A stretch of 35,605 nucleotides of DNA from Defluviitaleaceae bacterium (GTDB lineage: Bacteria; Bacillota; Clostridia; Lachnospirales; WRAX01), in NCBI GenBank assembly GCA_009781625.1, contig WQVI01000009.1, positions 1-35,605 on the forward strand, given 5' to 3'. Every line of letters begins with the position of its first letter. Positions within the stretch are counted from its first letter, which is position 1. The notes under the pieces are model-generated. The model did no database searches. It saw nothing but the letters and a program-made list of their open reading frames with translations, and was not told the origin of the DNA. Of this stretch, positions 16,038-23,101 are shown piece by piece. The translations under genes and the position numbers were made by a program.

Positions 16038-16056
16038 GGTGGGATGGATGTCACGT
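16038..16056 (+). repeat. Direct repeat DR1 over ribosome site and start codon
   Basis: GGTGG (16038-16042) and GATGTCACGT (16047-16056) recur in the same order at 16210-16226. DR1 covers the ribosome binding site and the ATG of the peptide gene. Because the second copy is read in the opposite direction by the antisense RNA, that RNA is complementary to DR1. Confidence 0.85.
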
Positions 16057-16155
16057 AAAGTGATTATGCGTTACATAGCTGATGCGCTTAAAGCTGCAAA
16101 GCTCGTCAAAGCAATCGTCACAATTATCAAAAACTTAGCAGATTTGCTTAGCTAA
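16048..16155 (+). CDS. 35-residue cationic amphipathic peptide (putative type I toxin)
   Basis: A short gene with a consensus ribosome site (AAGGAGG, 8 bases before the ATG). The product has seven Lys/Arg and two Asp, and hydrophobic residues spaced as in one amphipathic helix (IADALKAAKLVKAIVTIIKN). It resembles membrane-active peptides in general (type I toxins, leaderless bacteriocins, modulins) but no family I can name. It is followed at once by a 13-bp terminator stem, and a strong promoter on the other strand makes a short RNA complementary to its start region. No immunity or export gene is adjacent, which favours a toxin-antitoxin role over a bacteriocin. An ATG at 16044 opens only a four-codon frame. 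Confidence 0.7.
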   Translation: MSRKVIMRYIADALKAAKLVKAIVTIIKNLADLLS

Positions 16156-16158
16156 GTT

Positions 16159-16195
16159 CAAAGCCTCCAAGAAACCAGCTTGGAGGCTTTGTTTG
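16159..16195. terminator. Bidirectional terminator of the peptide mRNA and antisense RNA
   Basis: CAAAGCCTCCAAG (16159-16171) and CTTGGAGGCTTTG (16179-16191) form a perfect 13-bp stem with a 7-nt loop. On the plus strand TTTG follows; on the minus strand the tail is less T-rich. Because the two RNAs converge on it, it would serve both, as in the Fst par locus. Confidence 0.85.
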
Positions 16196-16209
16196 TCCCA
16201 TAAAAATTT

Positions 16210-16226
16210 GGTGGAAGATGTCACGT
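16210..16226 (-). repeat. Direct repeat DR2 in the 5' part of the antisense RNA
   Basis: Second copy of GGTGG (16210-16214) plus GATGTCACGT (16217-16226). The gap between the two blocks is two bases here and four in DR1. Confidence 0.85.
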
Positions 16227-16240
16227 CTTTCACATTAAAT

Positions 16241-16269
16241 ATATTAACACAATCCATGTGTTTTGTCAA
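16241..16269 (-). promoter_or_regulatory. Promoter of the short antisense RNA
   Basis: Minus strand TTGACA (16269-16264), 17-bp spacer, TAATAT (16246-16241). This is a stronger match than the peptide promoter, as expected if the antitoxin RNA is made in excess. Confidence 0.82.
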
Positions 16270-16314
16270 TCAAATTTTTGAGAGTGGCGCATAAATAGTT
16301 ACTATAGCAATTTC

Positions 16315-17442
16315 TTACTGGCTTATCATCCGCACAACATCATTATACGCAATGAAGGCCGCCAGCGCCATCAGCAGCACAAAGCCCGCAAAATGCACCA
16401 TGCCTTCTCTGTTGGGGTTTATTGGTTTGCGGCGCACGGCTTCCAGCAGCAAAAACATCAGGCGGCCGCCGTCCAGCGCAGGAAGGGGCAAGAGATTGAT
16501 GATGCCCAGGTTGGCCGAAAGCAGATAGGTGAAGGACATAAGCGACCAAAAAGCCGCCATGCCGCCGCCATCAGAGAGGCTTTCTTCAACTTGCCCGCCT
16601 ACAACGGTAACAATGCCCACAACGCCCATAACATCGTTGGCATTAAGGCCCCCCGTTACAAGCTGCGTCAGCCCAAAAATTGTGGCCCTAACAGAAAAAA
16701 CCGTATTGTGAAAGCCATTGGCAAGGCCCGCGAAAAAGCCATCGCGCTGCATCCAAGGCGTTTCGGCCACGTAATTTATGGTGCCGTCTGCCGCTGTCCA
16801 TGTATCCGCGAAAAACGGCCCAACGCCTATACCGGGCATAAAGCCTACGATAAATCTGTTTCCATTCTCTTCGTCTTCAATAAACTGCGGCGTCACTATG
16901 ATAGGGTCCAGCCTTTGGCCGTCACGCTCTACAACAAGTGTAATAGGGCTGCCGTCCGACCGCTGCATCTCAAGGGAAAAATCCCCCCAGATATTGACGT
17001 TTCGGTTGTTTACGCGCACAATCCTATCGCCAATTTGCAAGCCGGCTTCGGCTACAGGAGAAATTTCGGTAAAATTTGCCACGGTGGGCACGCGATAGCT
17101 GGTAAACATTGACATAGACGTGGCAATGATAAACGCCAACACAAAATTCATGGCAGAGCCGCCTACAATAACAATAATGCGCCAGCCCACAGGCTTAGAA
17201 TTGAAAGACCTAGGGTCTTCCACGCCTTCGTCCTCGCCCAGCATCATGCAAGAGCCGCCAATGGGGAAAAGCTTGATAGACCACCGCGTTTCTTTGCGCA
17301 CAAAAGACAGCAGCCGCGGCCCCATGCCTATGGAAAACTCTTCCACATGGATGCCCGCCTTGCGTGCCGCCCAATAGTGCCCCAGCTCGTGTACCACCAC
17401 TATTATCGTAAAAATAACCAAACCAATTATAATTGTTGTCAT
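16315..17442 (-). CDS. Site-2-type intramembrane metalloprotease RseP
   Basis: A 375-residue zinc protease that cuts membrane-bound substrates such as anti-sigma factors within the bilayer. The zinc motif HELGH is at 18-22 in the first helix; the second metal motif LPALDGGRL is near residue 325. A single PDZ domain occupies about residues 110-200 (ISPVAEAGLQIGDRIVRVNN). The order cdsA-dxr-rseP is widely conserved in Bacillota. AAGGAGA precedes the ATG by about nine bases. A ~110-bp gap with an inverted-repeat element separates it from dxr. The 3' end carries a stray TATAGCAATT repeat end. Confidence 0.95.
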   Translation of the reverse strand: MTTIIIGLVIFTIIVVVHELGHYWAARKAGIHVEEFSIGMGPRLLSFVRKETRWSIKLFPIGGSCMMLGEDEGVEDPRSFNSKPVGWRIIVIVGGSAMNFVLAFIIATSMSMFTSYRVPTVANFTEISPVAEAGLQIGDRIVRVNNRNVNIWGDFSLEMQRSDGSPITLVVERDGQRLDPIIVTPQFIEDEENGNRFIVGFMPGIGVGPFFADTWTAADGTINYVAETPWMQRDGFFAGLANGFHNTVFSVRATIFGLTQLVTGGLNANDVMGVVGIVTVVGGQVEESLSDGGGMAAFWSLMSFTYLLSANLGIINLLPLPALDGGRLMFLLLEAVRRKPINPNREGMVHFAGFVLLMALAAFIAYNDVVRMISQ

Positions 17443-17489
17443 GATGTTATGTCTCCTTTATTTTTGTGCGTATGCGCCCGGGGTGGGAA

Positions 17490-17571
17490 TGCGGGGTAAA
17501 CCCCGCTGAAGTGAAGGCTACAAGCCAACGCCCCGGTTTGTAACCGTTACTTTAGCGTGGTTTACCCCGCA
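17490..17571. repeat. 82-bp inverted repeat forming the dxr 3' end
   Basis: The arm TGCGGGGTAAACCCCGCTGA (17490-17509) is inverted at 17552-17571 with few mismatches; a second nested inverted pair (GGCTACAAGCC / GGTTTGTAACC) fills the core. The right arm encodes the last dxr residues and its stop codon. It may also act as a processing or attenuation hairpin between dxr and rseP. Confidence 0.75.
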
Positions 17572-18712
17572 CTGCTTTTAAAGCCATCCCACGCGCCCAT
17601 TTCTCCACTTCCAAAATCCCATCTATATCAATAGCATTATTGCCATTATATTCACATGTATATGCAGAAATTGTCCCATCTATAATTTTTGCTATGTCCA
17701 AAAAAGATATTTTCTTTGCCAAAAACATCTCCAGCGCTACCTCATTTGCGGCATTTAGCACATTGGGCAGCATTCCGCCTGCTTTGTAAGCCTCATATGC
17801 CAGCCTCAAACATGGAAAGGCCTCAAAATTTGGCGTTTCAAACGTTAGGGTGTTGCTTTTCGCAAAGTTTAGCCGCGAAAAGGTATTGCTTGCGCGATGC
17901 GGATATGTTAGCGCGTATTGTATGGGCAGCCGCATATCAGGCGGCCCAAGCTGCGCCACAATTTGCCCGTCTGCAAATTCCACCATGCTATGCACCACGC
18001 TTTGGGGATGCACCAGCACCTCAATTTCCTCTGCCGCCGCATCAAACAGCCAGCCCGCCTCTATCACTTCCAGGCCCTTGTTCATCATCGTTGCAGAATC
18101 TATCGTCACCTTGCGCCCCATCGACCAATTTGGATGCCGCAGGGCATCTTCCACCGTCACCTTTTCAAGCTGACTTAGCGTATAGCCTCTAAAAGGCCCG
18201 CCTGATGCCGTTAGATAAATTTTATGGGGCTTGTTGTCCCCATTGCCTTGCAGGCATTGAAAAATAGCGGAATGTTCGCTGTCTACGGGCAAAATGGCAA
18301 CACCTTTTGCCTTGGCCAGGGGCATTATAATTTCGCCTGCGCATACCAGCGTTTCTTTATTGGCGAGGGCTATGTTGCAGCCTGCGTTTATGGCGGCTAT
18401 TGTGGGCAAAACGCCTGCACTGCCCACCAAGGCGTTTACAACAAGCCCATCCCCGTTTTCCGCTACGGCAACTATCCCATCGGGCCCTGATAATACTTCG
18501 CAGACAGGGCCCACACGCCGGGCAAGCTCCAACGCCGCCGCCTCATCATACACCGCCGCCACTTTTGGCCGAAATTCCGCAATTTGCTGTTCCAGCAGGT
18601 CTATATTAGAATGGGCCGTAAGGGCCGCAACTTCAATATTGCCCAGGCCCCGCACAACCTCAAGGGTTTGCGTACCAATTGACCCCGTAGAGCCCAATAT
18701 CACAATCCTCAT
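17552..18712 (-). CDS. 1-deoxy-D-xylulose 5-phosphate reductoisomerase
   Basis: Dxr (IspC) makes methylerythritol phosphate with NADPH and a divalent metal, the committed step of the non-mevalonate pathway. At 386 residues it has the normal length. The nucleotide site GSTGSIGTQTLEV is at 7-19; the metal motif VDSEHSAIFQ (about 143-152), GGPFRG (about 170-176) and HPNWSMGRKVTIDSATMMNK (about 193-212) contain the active-site residues. The start overlaps the cdsA stop by four bases. The last codons lie in an inverted-repeat arm. Confidence 0.96.
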   Translation of the reverse strand: MRIVILGSTGSIGTQTLEVVRGLGNIEVAALTAHSNIDLLEQQIAEFRPKVAAVYDEAAALELARRVGPVCEVLSGPDGIVAVAENGDGLVVNALVGSAGVLPTIAAINAGCNIALANKETLVCAGEIIMPLAKAKGVAILPVDSEHSAIFQCLQGNGDNKPHKIYLTASGGPFRGYTLSQLEKVTVEDALRHPNWSMGRKVTIDSATMMNKGLEVIEAGWLFDAAAEEIEVLVHPQSVVHSMVEFADGQIVAQLGPPDMRLPIQYALTYPHRASNTFSRLNFAKSNTLTFETPNFEAFPCLRLAYEAYKAGGMLPNVLNAANEVALEMFLAKKISFLDIAKIIDGTISAYTCEYNGNNAIDIDGILEVEKWARGMALKAVRGKPR

Positions 18713-19521
18713 AGCACAATGCCCCCTAAGAAGTACAATATCACAAAGGCCAACGGTGCCACAAAGATGATAGAATCAAACCTATCCAGCGCGCCGCCAT
18801 GGCCCGGCATTATGTTGCCAAAATCCTTGATATCTCGGCTTCGCTTTATAGAAGATGCGGCCAAATCTCCCAGCTGTCCCGCAACAGAGCATACAAAGGC
18901 CACAAGGGCAAAGACGAGGATATGCCCAAAGCTGCGCAAATCCAGGCTATACAGCACAAAGCCATATGCCGCAGCCAAAAACGTGGCCACCAATGTGCCG
19001 CCAATGGCACCTTCCACCGTCTTTTTCGGGCTTAGCGTCGGTGCCAGCTTGTTTCGCCCAAAAAGATATCCGGAAAAATACGCGCCGGTATCACAGCCCC
19101 AAGCCGAAATGAAAATAAGCCACACTTCAAACGCGCCAATGCTTTCGCGCACCAAAAGGACAGTTGACAGCATAACGGCTATGTACAAAAACCCGAAAAC
19201 AGCCATGAAAGCATTACTTGGCTTATACGCCTTGCGGCGAAACACGCCAAAGGCCATATACGCCACGCCCAGCAATATAGGCAAAGCCACGAAGGGCACA
19301 ACTTGCAAAACAACCTCGGCGCGTATAAAAGCCATATACGCCACCGCCGCCACAAAGCCCAAAAAATGCACGGCCCCAATATCGCCAAAGGCGCGGTAAA
19401 GCTCCCACATAGCGATGACAACAACTGCCATCAGCGCAATTTGCAGCCACACGCCGCCTATAATCATCAACGGCACCAGCACAACAAAGCCTATAATGCC
19501 TGACATTGCTCGTATAAACAT
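18709..19521 (-). CDS. Phosphatidate cytidylyltransferase
   Basis: CdsA converts phosphatidic acid and CTP to CDP-diacylglycerol in the membrane. The 270-residue protein has about eight hydrophobic helices and ends with the family signature SxxKRxxxIKDFGxxxPGHGGxLDRxD, visible as SIKRSRDIKDFGNIMPGHGG then ALDRFD. AAGGAG lies six bases before the ATG. It is coupled to dxr by a four-base overlap and follows the S41-like lipoprotein gene by 13 bases, so all are likely in one transcript. Confidence 0.95.
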   Translation of the reverse strand: MFIRAMSGIIGFVVLVPLMIIGGVWLQIALMAVVVIAMWELYRAFGDIGAVHFLGFVAAVAYMAFIRAEVVLQVVPFVALPILLGVAYMAFGVFRRKAYKPSNAFMAVFGFLYIAVMLSTVLLVRESIGAFEVWLIFISAWGCDTGAYFSGYLFGRNKLAPTLSPKKTVEGAIGGTLVATFLAAAYGFVLYSLDLRSFGHILVFALVAFVCSVAGQLGDLAASSIKRSRDIKDFGNIMPGHGGALDRFDSIIFVAPLAFVILYFLGGIVL

Positions 19522-19534
19522 AATTTCTCCTTCG

Positions 19535-20806
19535 TCAGCGGGTATCTTCTTCTATCATCGCCAGCACCGTTTCCAGCGCGTCCATACCGGGCCTGTTAAA
19601 ATAATGGGGGATGGTGCCGGCCTCAAGGGGCCGCCCATGATGGTCCGTCACATAAAACACATCCATCATAAACACAATGCCACTGTTTGGCAAAGCCACC
19701 ATTGTGCGCGGTCCGCCATAATGTCCGCTGGTTATTTCTCCCACCAGGGTTGCAACGCCGGATTCCTTTGCAATCCAAGCCGCTATTTGCGATGCGGACC
19801 ACATCCCAGGGCCGATTAGCACCCAAATTGTGCCGTCAAAGGCTGCCAGCCGCGCGGGTTGGATGCGCAATTGGCTATGTATCCCATAATGCAATCTCTC
19901 AGCATCCGCCATGTTAAAATGCGGCAAATCGAAATCCGAAAGGATTTCGCCAACAGGCCTCTTGCCCAAATCCGCTTCTATAGTCCTAACGGGGTTGGCG
20001 GCGGATAATACCCTTTGAAAAGTGCGCGGGTGTATAAATTCTGAAGAATATTCGCCGTAAACAAGAAAGTAAAAGGCATCCAGCACAACAAGCTCGTCAA
20101 TATTAGGCGCAACTATAGCATTTACAAAATAATCATAATTACCGCCCCCGCTGTGTCTCAAATCAACAATAAGATGGTCAAAGCCCTGTATTTCCTCGTA
20201 AAAATTGAAGGTTTTTGCCGTGTCGCTTGCAATTCTTTCCGGATGAAAAACAAAGCTTGTCACCGACAGATAGGCTATCCGCCCCTCTTCTATTATCTCC
20301 GTAAAGATGTTGGTATCATCAGGCATTGCAAAAAAATCTTGGGCGGCTTCCTGGGCAGGGTGCCTGGGCTCGTAAAAGGCAATCACATTAGGCTGCCGCA
20401 GCCGCGCATAGTTGCTGGGGGCAAGAAACCACAGTATATTGCGCCCTTGGGGGTCATCCACAAAAAACGAATGTCTTTCGGGGGAAAGGATGGCAAAATG
20501 GGCAACATCCCCCAACGGCCAGAAATTTCTTATCAAGGCTTTGTAAAACCCATCCACATCCATATCGGGATATGCTTCTATCTCCGCCCTAACATCATCC
20601 ACAATGGCGTAAATATCCACGCCCCGCGCCCAATAGGCCACATCAAACAGCGCGAAATTATTTTCAAGGGTGTGTAGCATATAGTCCAAGTCGGCGTGTA
20701 AAGGATGTGCTGTAAGCTCGCCTGTGGCTTCTTGGTTTGGGGCACCGCAAGCGGCAAAAGCCGTTATGACCAATGTCAAAATTGCCGTCAGAAGCATTTT
20801 CCTCAT
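19535..20806 (-). CDS. Lipoprotein with S41-type peptidase domain, paralogue 1
   Basis: A 423-residue lipoprotein (lipobox FAAC, Cys20) with an S41/C-terminal-processing-peptidase-like domain. LIVDLRHSGGGNYDYF (about 212-227) is the family's DLRxNxGG motif and IGPGMWSASQIAAW (about 331-344) carries the nucleophile-type Ser. The Lys expected in the GKG loop of CtpA-type enzymes is not seen: the loop reads GEITSGHYGGP. It has no PDZ domain. The His in that loop might serve instead, or the protein may be inactive. About 50% similar by eye to the next gene upstream, so they arose by duplication. It sits inside the conserved uppS-cdsA block, which is unusual. Confidence 0.75.
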   Translation of the reverse strand: MRKMLLTAILTLVITAFAACGAPNQEATGELTAHPLHADLDYMLHTLENNFALFDVAYWARGVDIYAIVDDVRAEIEAYPDMDVDGFYKALIRNFWPLGDVAHFAILSPERHSFFVDDPQGRNILWFLAPSNYARLRQPNVIAFYEPRHPAQEAAQDFFAMPDDTNIFTEIIEEGRIAYLSVTSFVFHPERIASDTAKTFNFYEEIQGFDHLIVDLRHSGGGNYDYFVNAIVAPNIDELVVLDAFYFLVYGEYSSEFIHPRTFQRVLSAANPVRTIEADLGKRPVGEILSDFDLPHFNMADAERLHYGIHSQLRIQPARLAAFDGTIWVLIGPGMWSASQIAAWIAKESGVATLVGEITSGHYGGPRTMVALPNSGIVFMMDVFYVTDHHGRPLEAGTIPHYFNRPGMDALETVLAMIEEDTR

Positions 20807-20859
20807 AAGAACCCCGCCTCTCTCATAACGGGTAGCATGATGCGTTACACACTGAGCCG

Positions 20860-22305
20860 CTACCAGCCCTCTTCTATCATACTCAACACCGTCTCCAGCG
20901 CATCCATGCCGAGCCTGTTAAAATAATGCGGGATGGTACCGGCTTCCAGCGGCCGCCCGCGGCTATCGGTTACATAAAGCATATCCATCCGAAACAAAAT
21001 GCCGCTATTTGGCAGGTCGAAGAAGATACGCGGCCCGCCGTAGTTGCCGCCCGTAACTTCACCCACAAGGGTGGCAAAATCTGTTTCCTTAGCTACCCAA
21101 GCGGCAATTTGGGTGGCAGAGCCCATTTGCGGGCCCGTAAGCATCCAAATTTGGCCGTTAAAGGCAGGCTGTCCATCAAAACGTGGCAAACGTCCGGCAT
21201 TGATGCCAAGCATTGTGCGAAAACCATAGTCCATATGCCGCATATCGTCCATATTAAGGTCGGGAATATCAAATTCGTATAGCATTTCCGCAATGGGGCG
21301 CGGCCGGTTGTCTAAAGCAAGCATTCCAGATGAAAACATAGTGGCAAAGGGTTGGTCAAAAGTCTCCACAAGATATGACCCAGGCCCAAAAAATGCATAG
21401 CCACGCATTTGAAGATTGGTTTCGATATTTGGCCCCATTATAATATCCGTAAAATAATCCACCCGTCCGCCGCGGTTTCTTCTAAGGTCGATAATCAAAT
21501 GGTCATAATCGCGGATTTTTTCAAAAAAGGTATGGATTTCCTCTTTCTCTTCGTCCCACAACCCGTCATGGTCCATAAAACTGTTTACGGACAGATAAGC
21601 AGTTCTTCCCTCTTCAATGATTTCAGTAGCTACATTGGGAGTGTTTATCAAAATTTCAGCGGCTTCATCTATCAGCGCAAGAGCGGTAGCTGTATCCTGT
21701 GCGCGGCGTGCGGCCGCTATGTCCTCGGCCAGTTGCGTTTCACCAAAAAGCGCAACCCTGTCAATGAAAAAATCCGCCCCGGCATCTGTTGTTTTCGCCA
21801 AATATATCATCCATGCTTCCACATTAGGCTCGGTTCCGTCGCCTTCGGGATGCCTGGGCTCGTAAAATGCCAACACATGAGGGTATTGCAGCCGCGAATG
21901 GGTGGGCATTGCACGAAACCACCTATATTCTTCATAGCTTCTAAGTGCATAGAGATGCCTCTCGGGAGAAACAAGCTCAAAATGTGCTACGTTTGCGATA
22001 AGCATGGGGCTAAGTCTCATGAATAGACTGTCATAAAACCCATCTACATCCATCTCGGGATTTGCCAAAATATCGGTGCGCACATCTTCGGCCATGGCAC
22101 GCATGTCAAAGCCCCGCGCCCAGTATGCCACATCCAGCAGCGCGAAGTTGTTTTCCAAGGCATATATCAAATATTCTAAATCCGCAAGAAATAAATGCTT
22201 ATCCTCTTTAGCGGCCTCTTCGTAATGCTCTTCACCCTCAGCACCACATGCGGTGAGAGTTTTCATAACCAGTATCAAAATTGTTATCAGAAATATTTTT
22301 CGCAT
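20860..22305 (-). CDS. Lipoprotein with S41-type peptidase domain, paralogue 2
   Basis: A 481-residue paralogue of the gene at 19535 with lipobox LTAC. LIIDLRRNRGGRVDYF and LTGPQMGSATQIAAW correspond to the S41 motifs; the third motif reads GEVTGGNYGGP, so both Lys and His are absent there. A ~60-residue insert before the ATEIIEEGRTAYLSV segment distinguishes it from paralogue 1. The frame is open to 22488, but the signal peptide MRKIFLITILILVMKTLTAC sets the start at 22305. The ribosome site is weak. Role unknown; export and lipid anchoring place it on the outer face of the membrane. Confidence 0.75.
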   Translation of the reverse strand: MRKIFLITILILVMKTLTACGAEGEEHYEEAAKEDKHLFLADLEYLIYALENNFALLDVAYWARGFDMRAMAEDVRTDILANPEMDVDGFYDSLFMRLSPMLIANVAHFELVSPERHLYALRSYEEYRWFRAMPTHSRLQYPHVLAFYEPRHPEGDGTEPNVEAWMIYLAKTTDAGADFFIDRVALFGETQLAEDIAAARRAQDTATALALIDEAAEILINTPNVATEIIEEGRTAYLSVNSFMDHDGLWDEEKEEIHTFFEKIRDYDHLIIDLRRNRGGRVDYFTDIIMGPNIETNLQMRGYAFFGPGSYLVETFDQPFATMFSSGMLALDNRPRPIAEMLYEFDIPDLNMDDMRHMDYGFRTMLGINAGRLPRFDGQPAFNGQIWMLTGPQMGSATQIAAWVAKETDFATLVGEVTGGNYGGPRIFFDLPNSGILFRMDMLYVTDSRGRPLEAGTIPHYFNRLGMDALETVLSMIEEGW

Positions 22306-22337
22306 TGCGCTCTTTCTCACTTCAAATTTTTTTATCA

Positions 22338-22402
22338 CCCTGTTTAAGGCAAGGAAGCGACGACGAAATGGGCCAGAGTGCACACGAGGAGAAGCTGACG
22401 AA
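22338..22402. repeat. Degenerate relic related to the miniature elements
   Basis: CCTGTTTA, GGCAAGG, CGACGACGA and GAGGAG blocks occur in the same order as in elements A and B, but clear inverted ends are missing. It lies just past the shortened hicB gene. Confidence 0.4.
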
Positions 22403-22429
22403 GTTCTTGGTGCAAAAGACAAGTTTTTG

Positions 22430-22684
22430 TTACTGTTTTGGCGAGATATTAGTATAATTAGCCGCAAGCATCCTTTGTGGTTGCACACCTTTTTCTTCGC
22501 AATACGCCAAATAGCTTTCTACTGCCTCTTTGAAATCCTCTTGAAGGTCTTTTAGGGCCTCACCATGGTACATGAATAACCCATCAATGCCCAGTATTTC
22601 TCCACACAACAAATTATCCTCAGCAGAATATTCCACAGAGCCAAAAAAACCTTTATATTTTAAGCATTTGTTGGGGTCAATCAT
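22430..22684 (-). CDS. HicB-like antitoxin, C-terminally shortened
   Basis: An 84-residue protein with the partial RNase-H-like fold of HicB: LKYKGFFGSVEYSAEDNLLCGEI, then an HGEALKDLQEDFKEAVESYL helix and CEEKG. Family members neutralise HicA and usually end with a ribbon-helix-helix DNA-binding part. Here the chain stops after NYTNISPKQ, where that part would begin, and a relic of a miniature element lies directly beyond. It may still bind HicA but probably cannot bind DNA. Its start overlaps the hicA stop (ATGA), and GAGG lies seven bases upstream. Confidence 0.7.
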   Translation of the reverse strand: MIDPNKCLKYKGFFGSVEYSAEDNLLCGEILGIDGLFMYHGEALKDLQEDFKEAVESYLAYCEEKGVQPQRMLAANYTNISPKQ

Positions 22685-23101
22685 ATTAAGTCCTCACTTT
22701 CCAAAATTTTCAATATTTTGCTAATTTGATACATCAGCAATTCTTTGCGGTTTCCGTGCGGCTTATGCAGCTCTATGGACATCGCGCTATTATGTTCAAA
22801 CACTACGCGAGAGCCGCTGGTTTTCCCCTTGTTAAATCTCGCATAACCCAAAGATAGCAACAAGGTTTCCATTTCTTCAAAAGTCATGTCTTTTGGCTTA
22901 GATTTTAATTTTCTGCTTAGGGCCTGTTCCCACTAACGAAAACGCATCTTTGCGGTCGATATTTCCGCCATTCTGCGTCGCCTTCTCCTAGCGTGCCTTT
23001 AGACACGCGTCGTCGTCGGCTCCTTGCTTGGCGAAAAATCGCCTCGCAAATCTGCATTTTCTTATAGTGGGAACAGGCCCTAGCTTTTGCTTCTTGCTCA
23101 T
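22681..23101 (-). pseudogene. hicA toxin gene split by miniature element B
   Basis: HicA is an mRNA-cleaving toxin with a dsRBD-like fold. The 3' part (22681-22887, 68 residues from an internal ATG) keeps KGKTSGSRVVFEH and the catalytic-type His in IELHKPHGN. The element at 22918-23082 separates it from ATGAGCAAGAAGCAAAAGC at 23101-23083. Removing the element and one TA restores MSKKQKLSRKLKSKPKDM in frame with TFEEME, giving an 85-residue protein with the usual beginning of this HicA group. With the element present the first frame stops inside it, and no ribosome site precedes the internal ATG at 22887. The original ATG overlapped the uppS stop. Confidence 0.8.
22918..23082. mobile_element. 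Miniature inverted-repeat element B, 161 bp plus TA duplication
   Basis: TIRs GGGCCTGTTCCCACTA (22920-22935) and its perfect complement (23065-23080) are flanked by TA on both sides (22918-22919, 23081-23082). The core has the CGACGACG and GGAG blocks of element A. The TA duplication suggests mobilisation by an IS630/Tc1-like transposase, which is not encoded in this window. It interrupts hicA. Confidence 0.9.

Larger units (their letters stand above)
16155..16234 (-). ncRNA. Short antisense RNA (putative type I antitoxin)
   Basis: Predicted RNA of about 80 nt from the promoter at 16241-16269 to the shared terminator. Its 5' part contains ACGTGACATC and CCACC, complementary to the start codon and ribosome site of the peptide mRNA; its 3' part is complementary to the terminator region of that mRNA. 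Two separated contact sites, one at the start codon and one at the terminator, are how Fst RNA II acts on RNA I. Confidence 0.75.

Noticed and set aside
16048-16155. Bacteriocin (leaderless) interpretation of the 35-residue peptide
   Set aside because: No transporter, immunity or regulator gene is adjacent, whereas a well-formed antisense RNA covers its start region. Not excluded, but less likely than a type I toxin.
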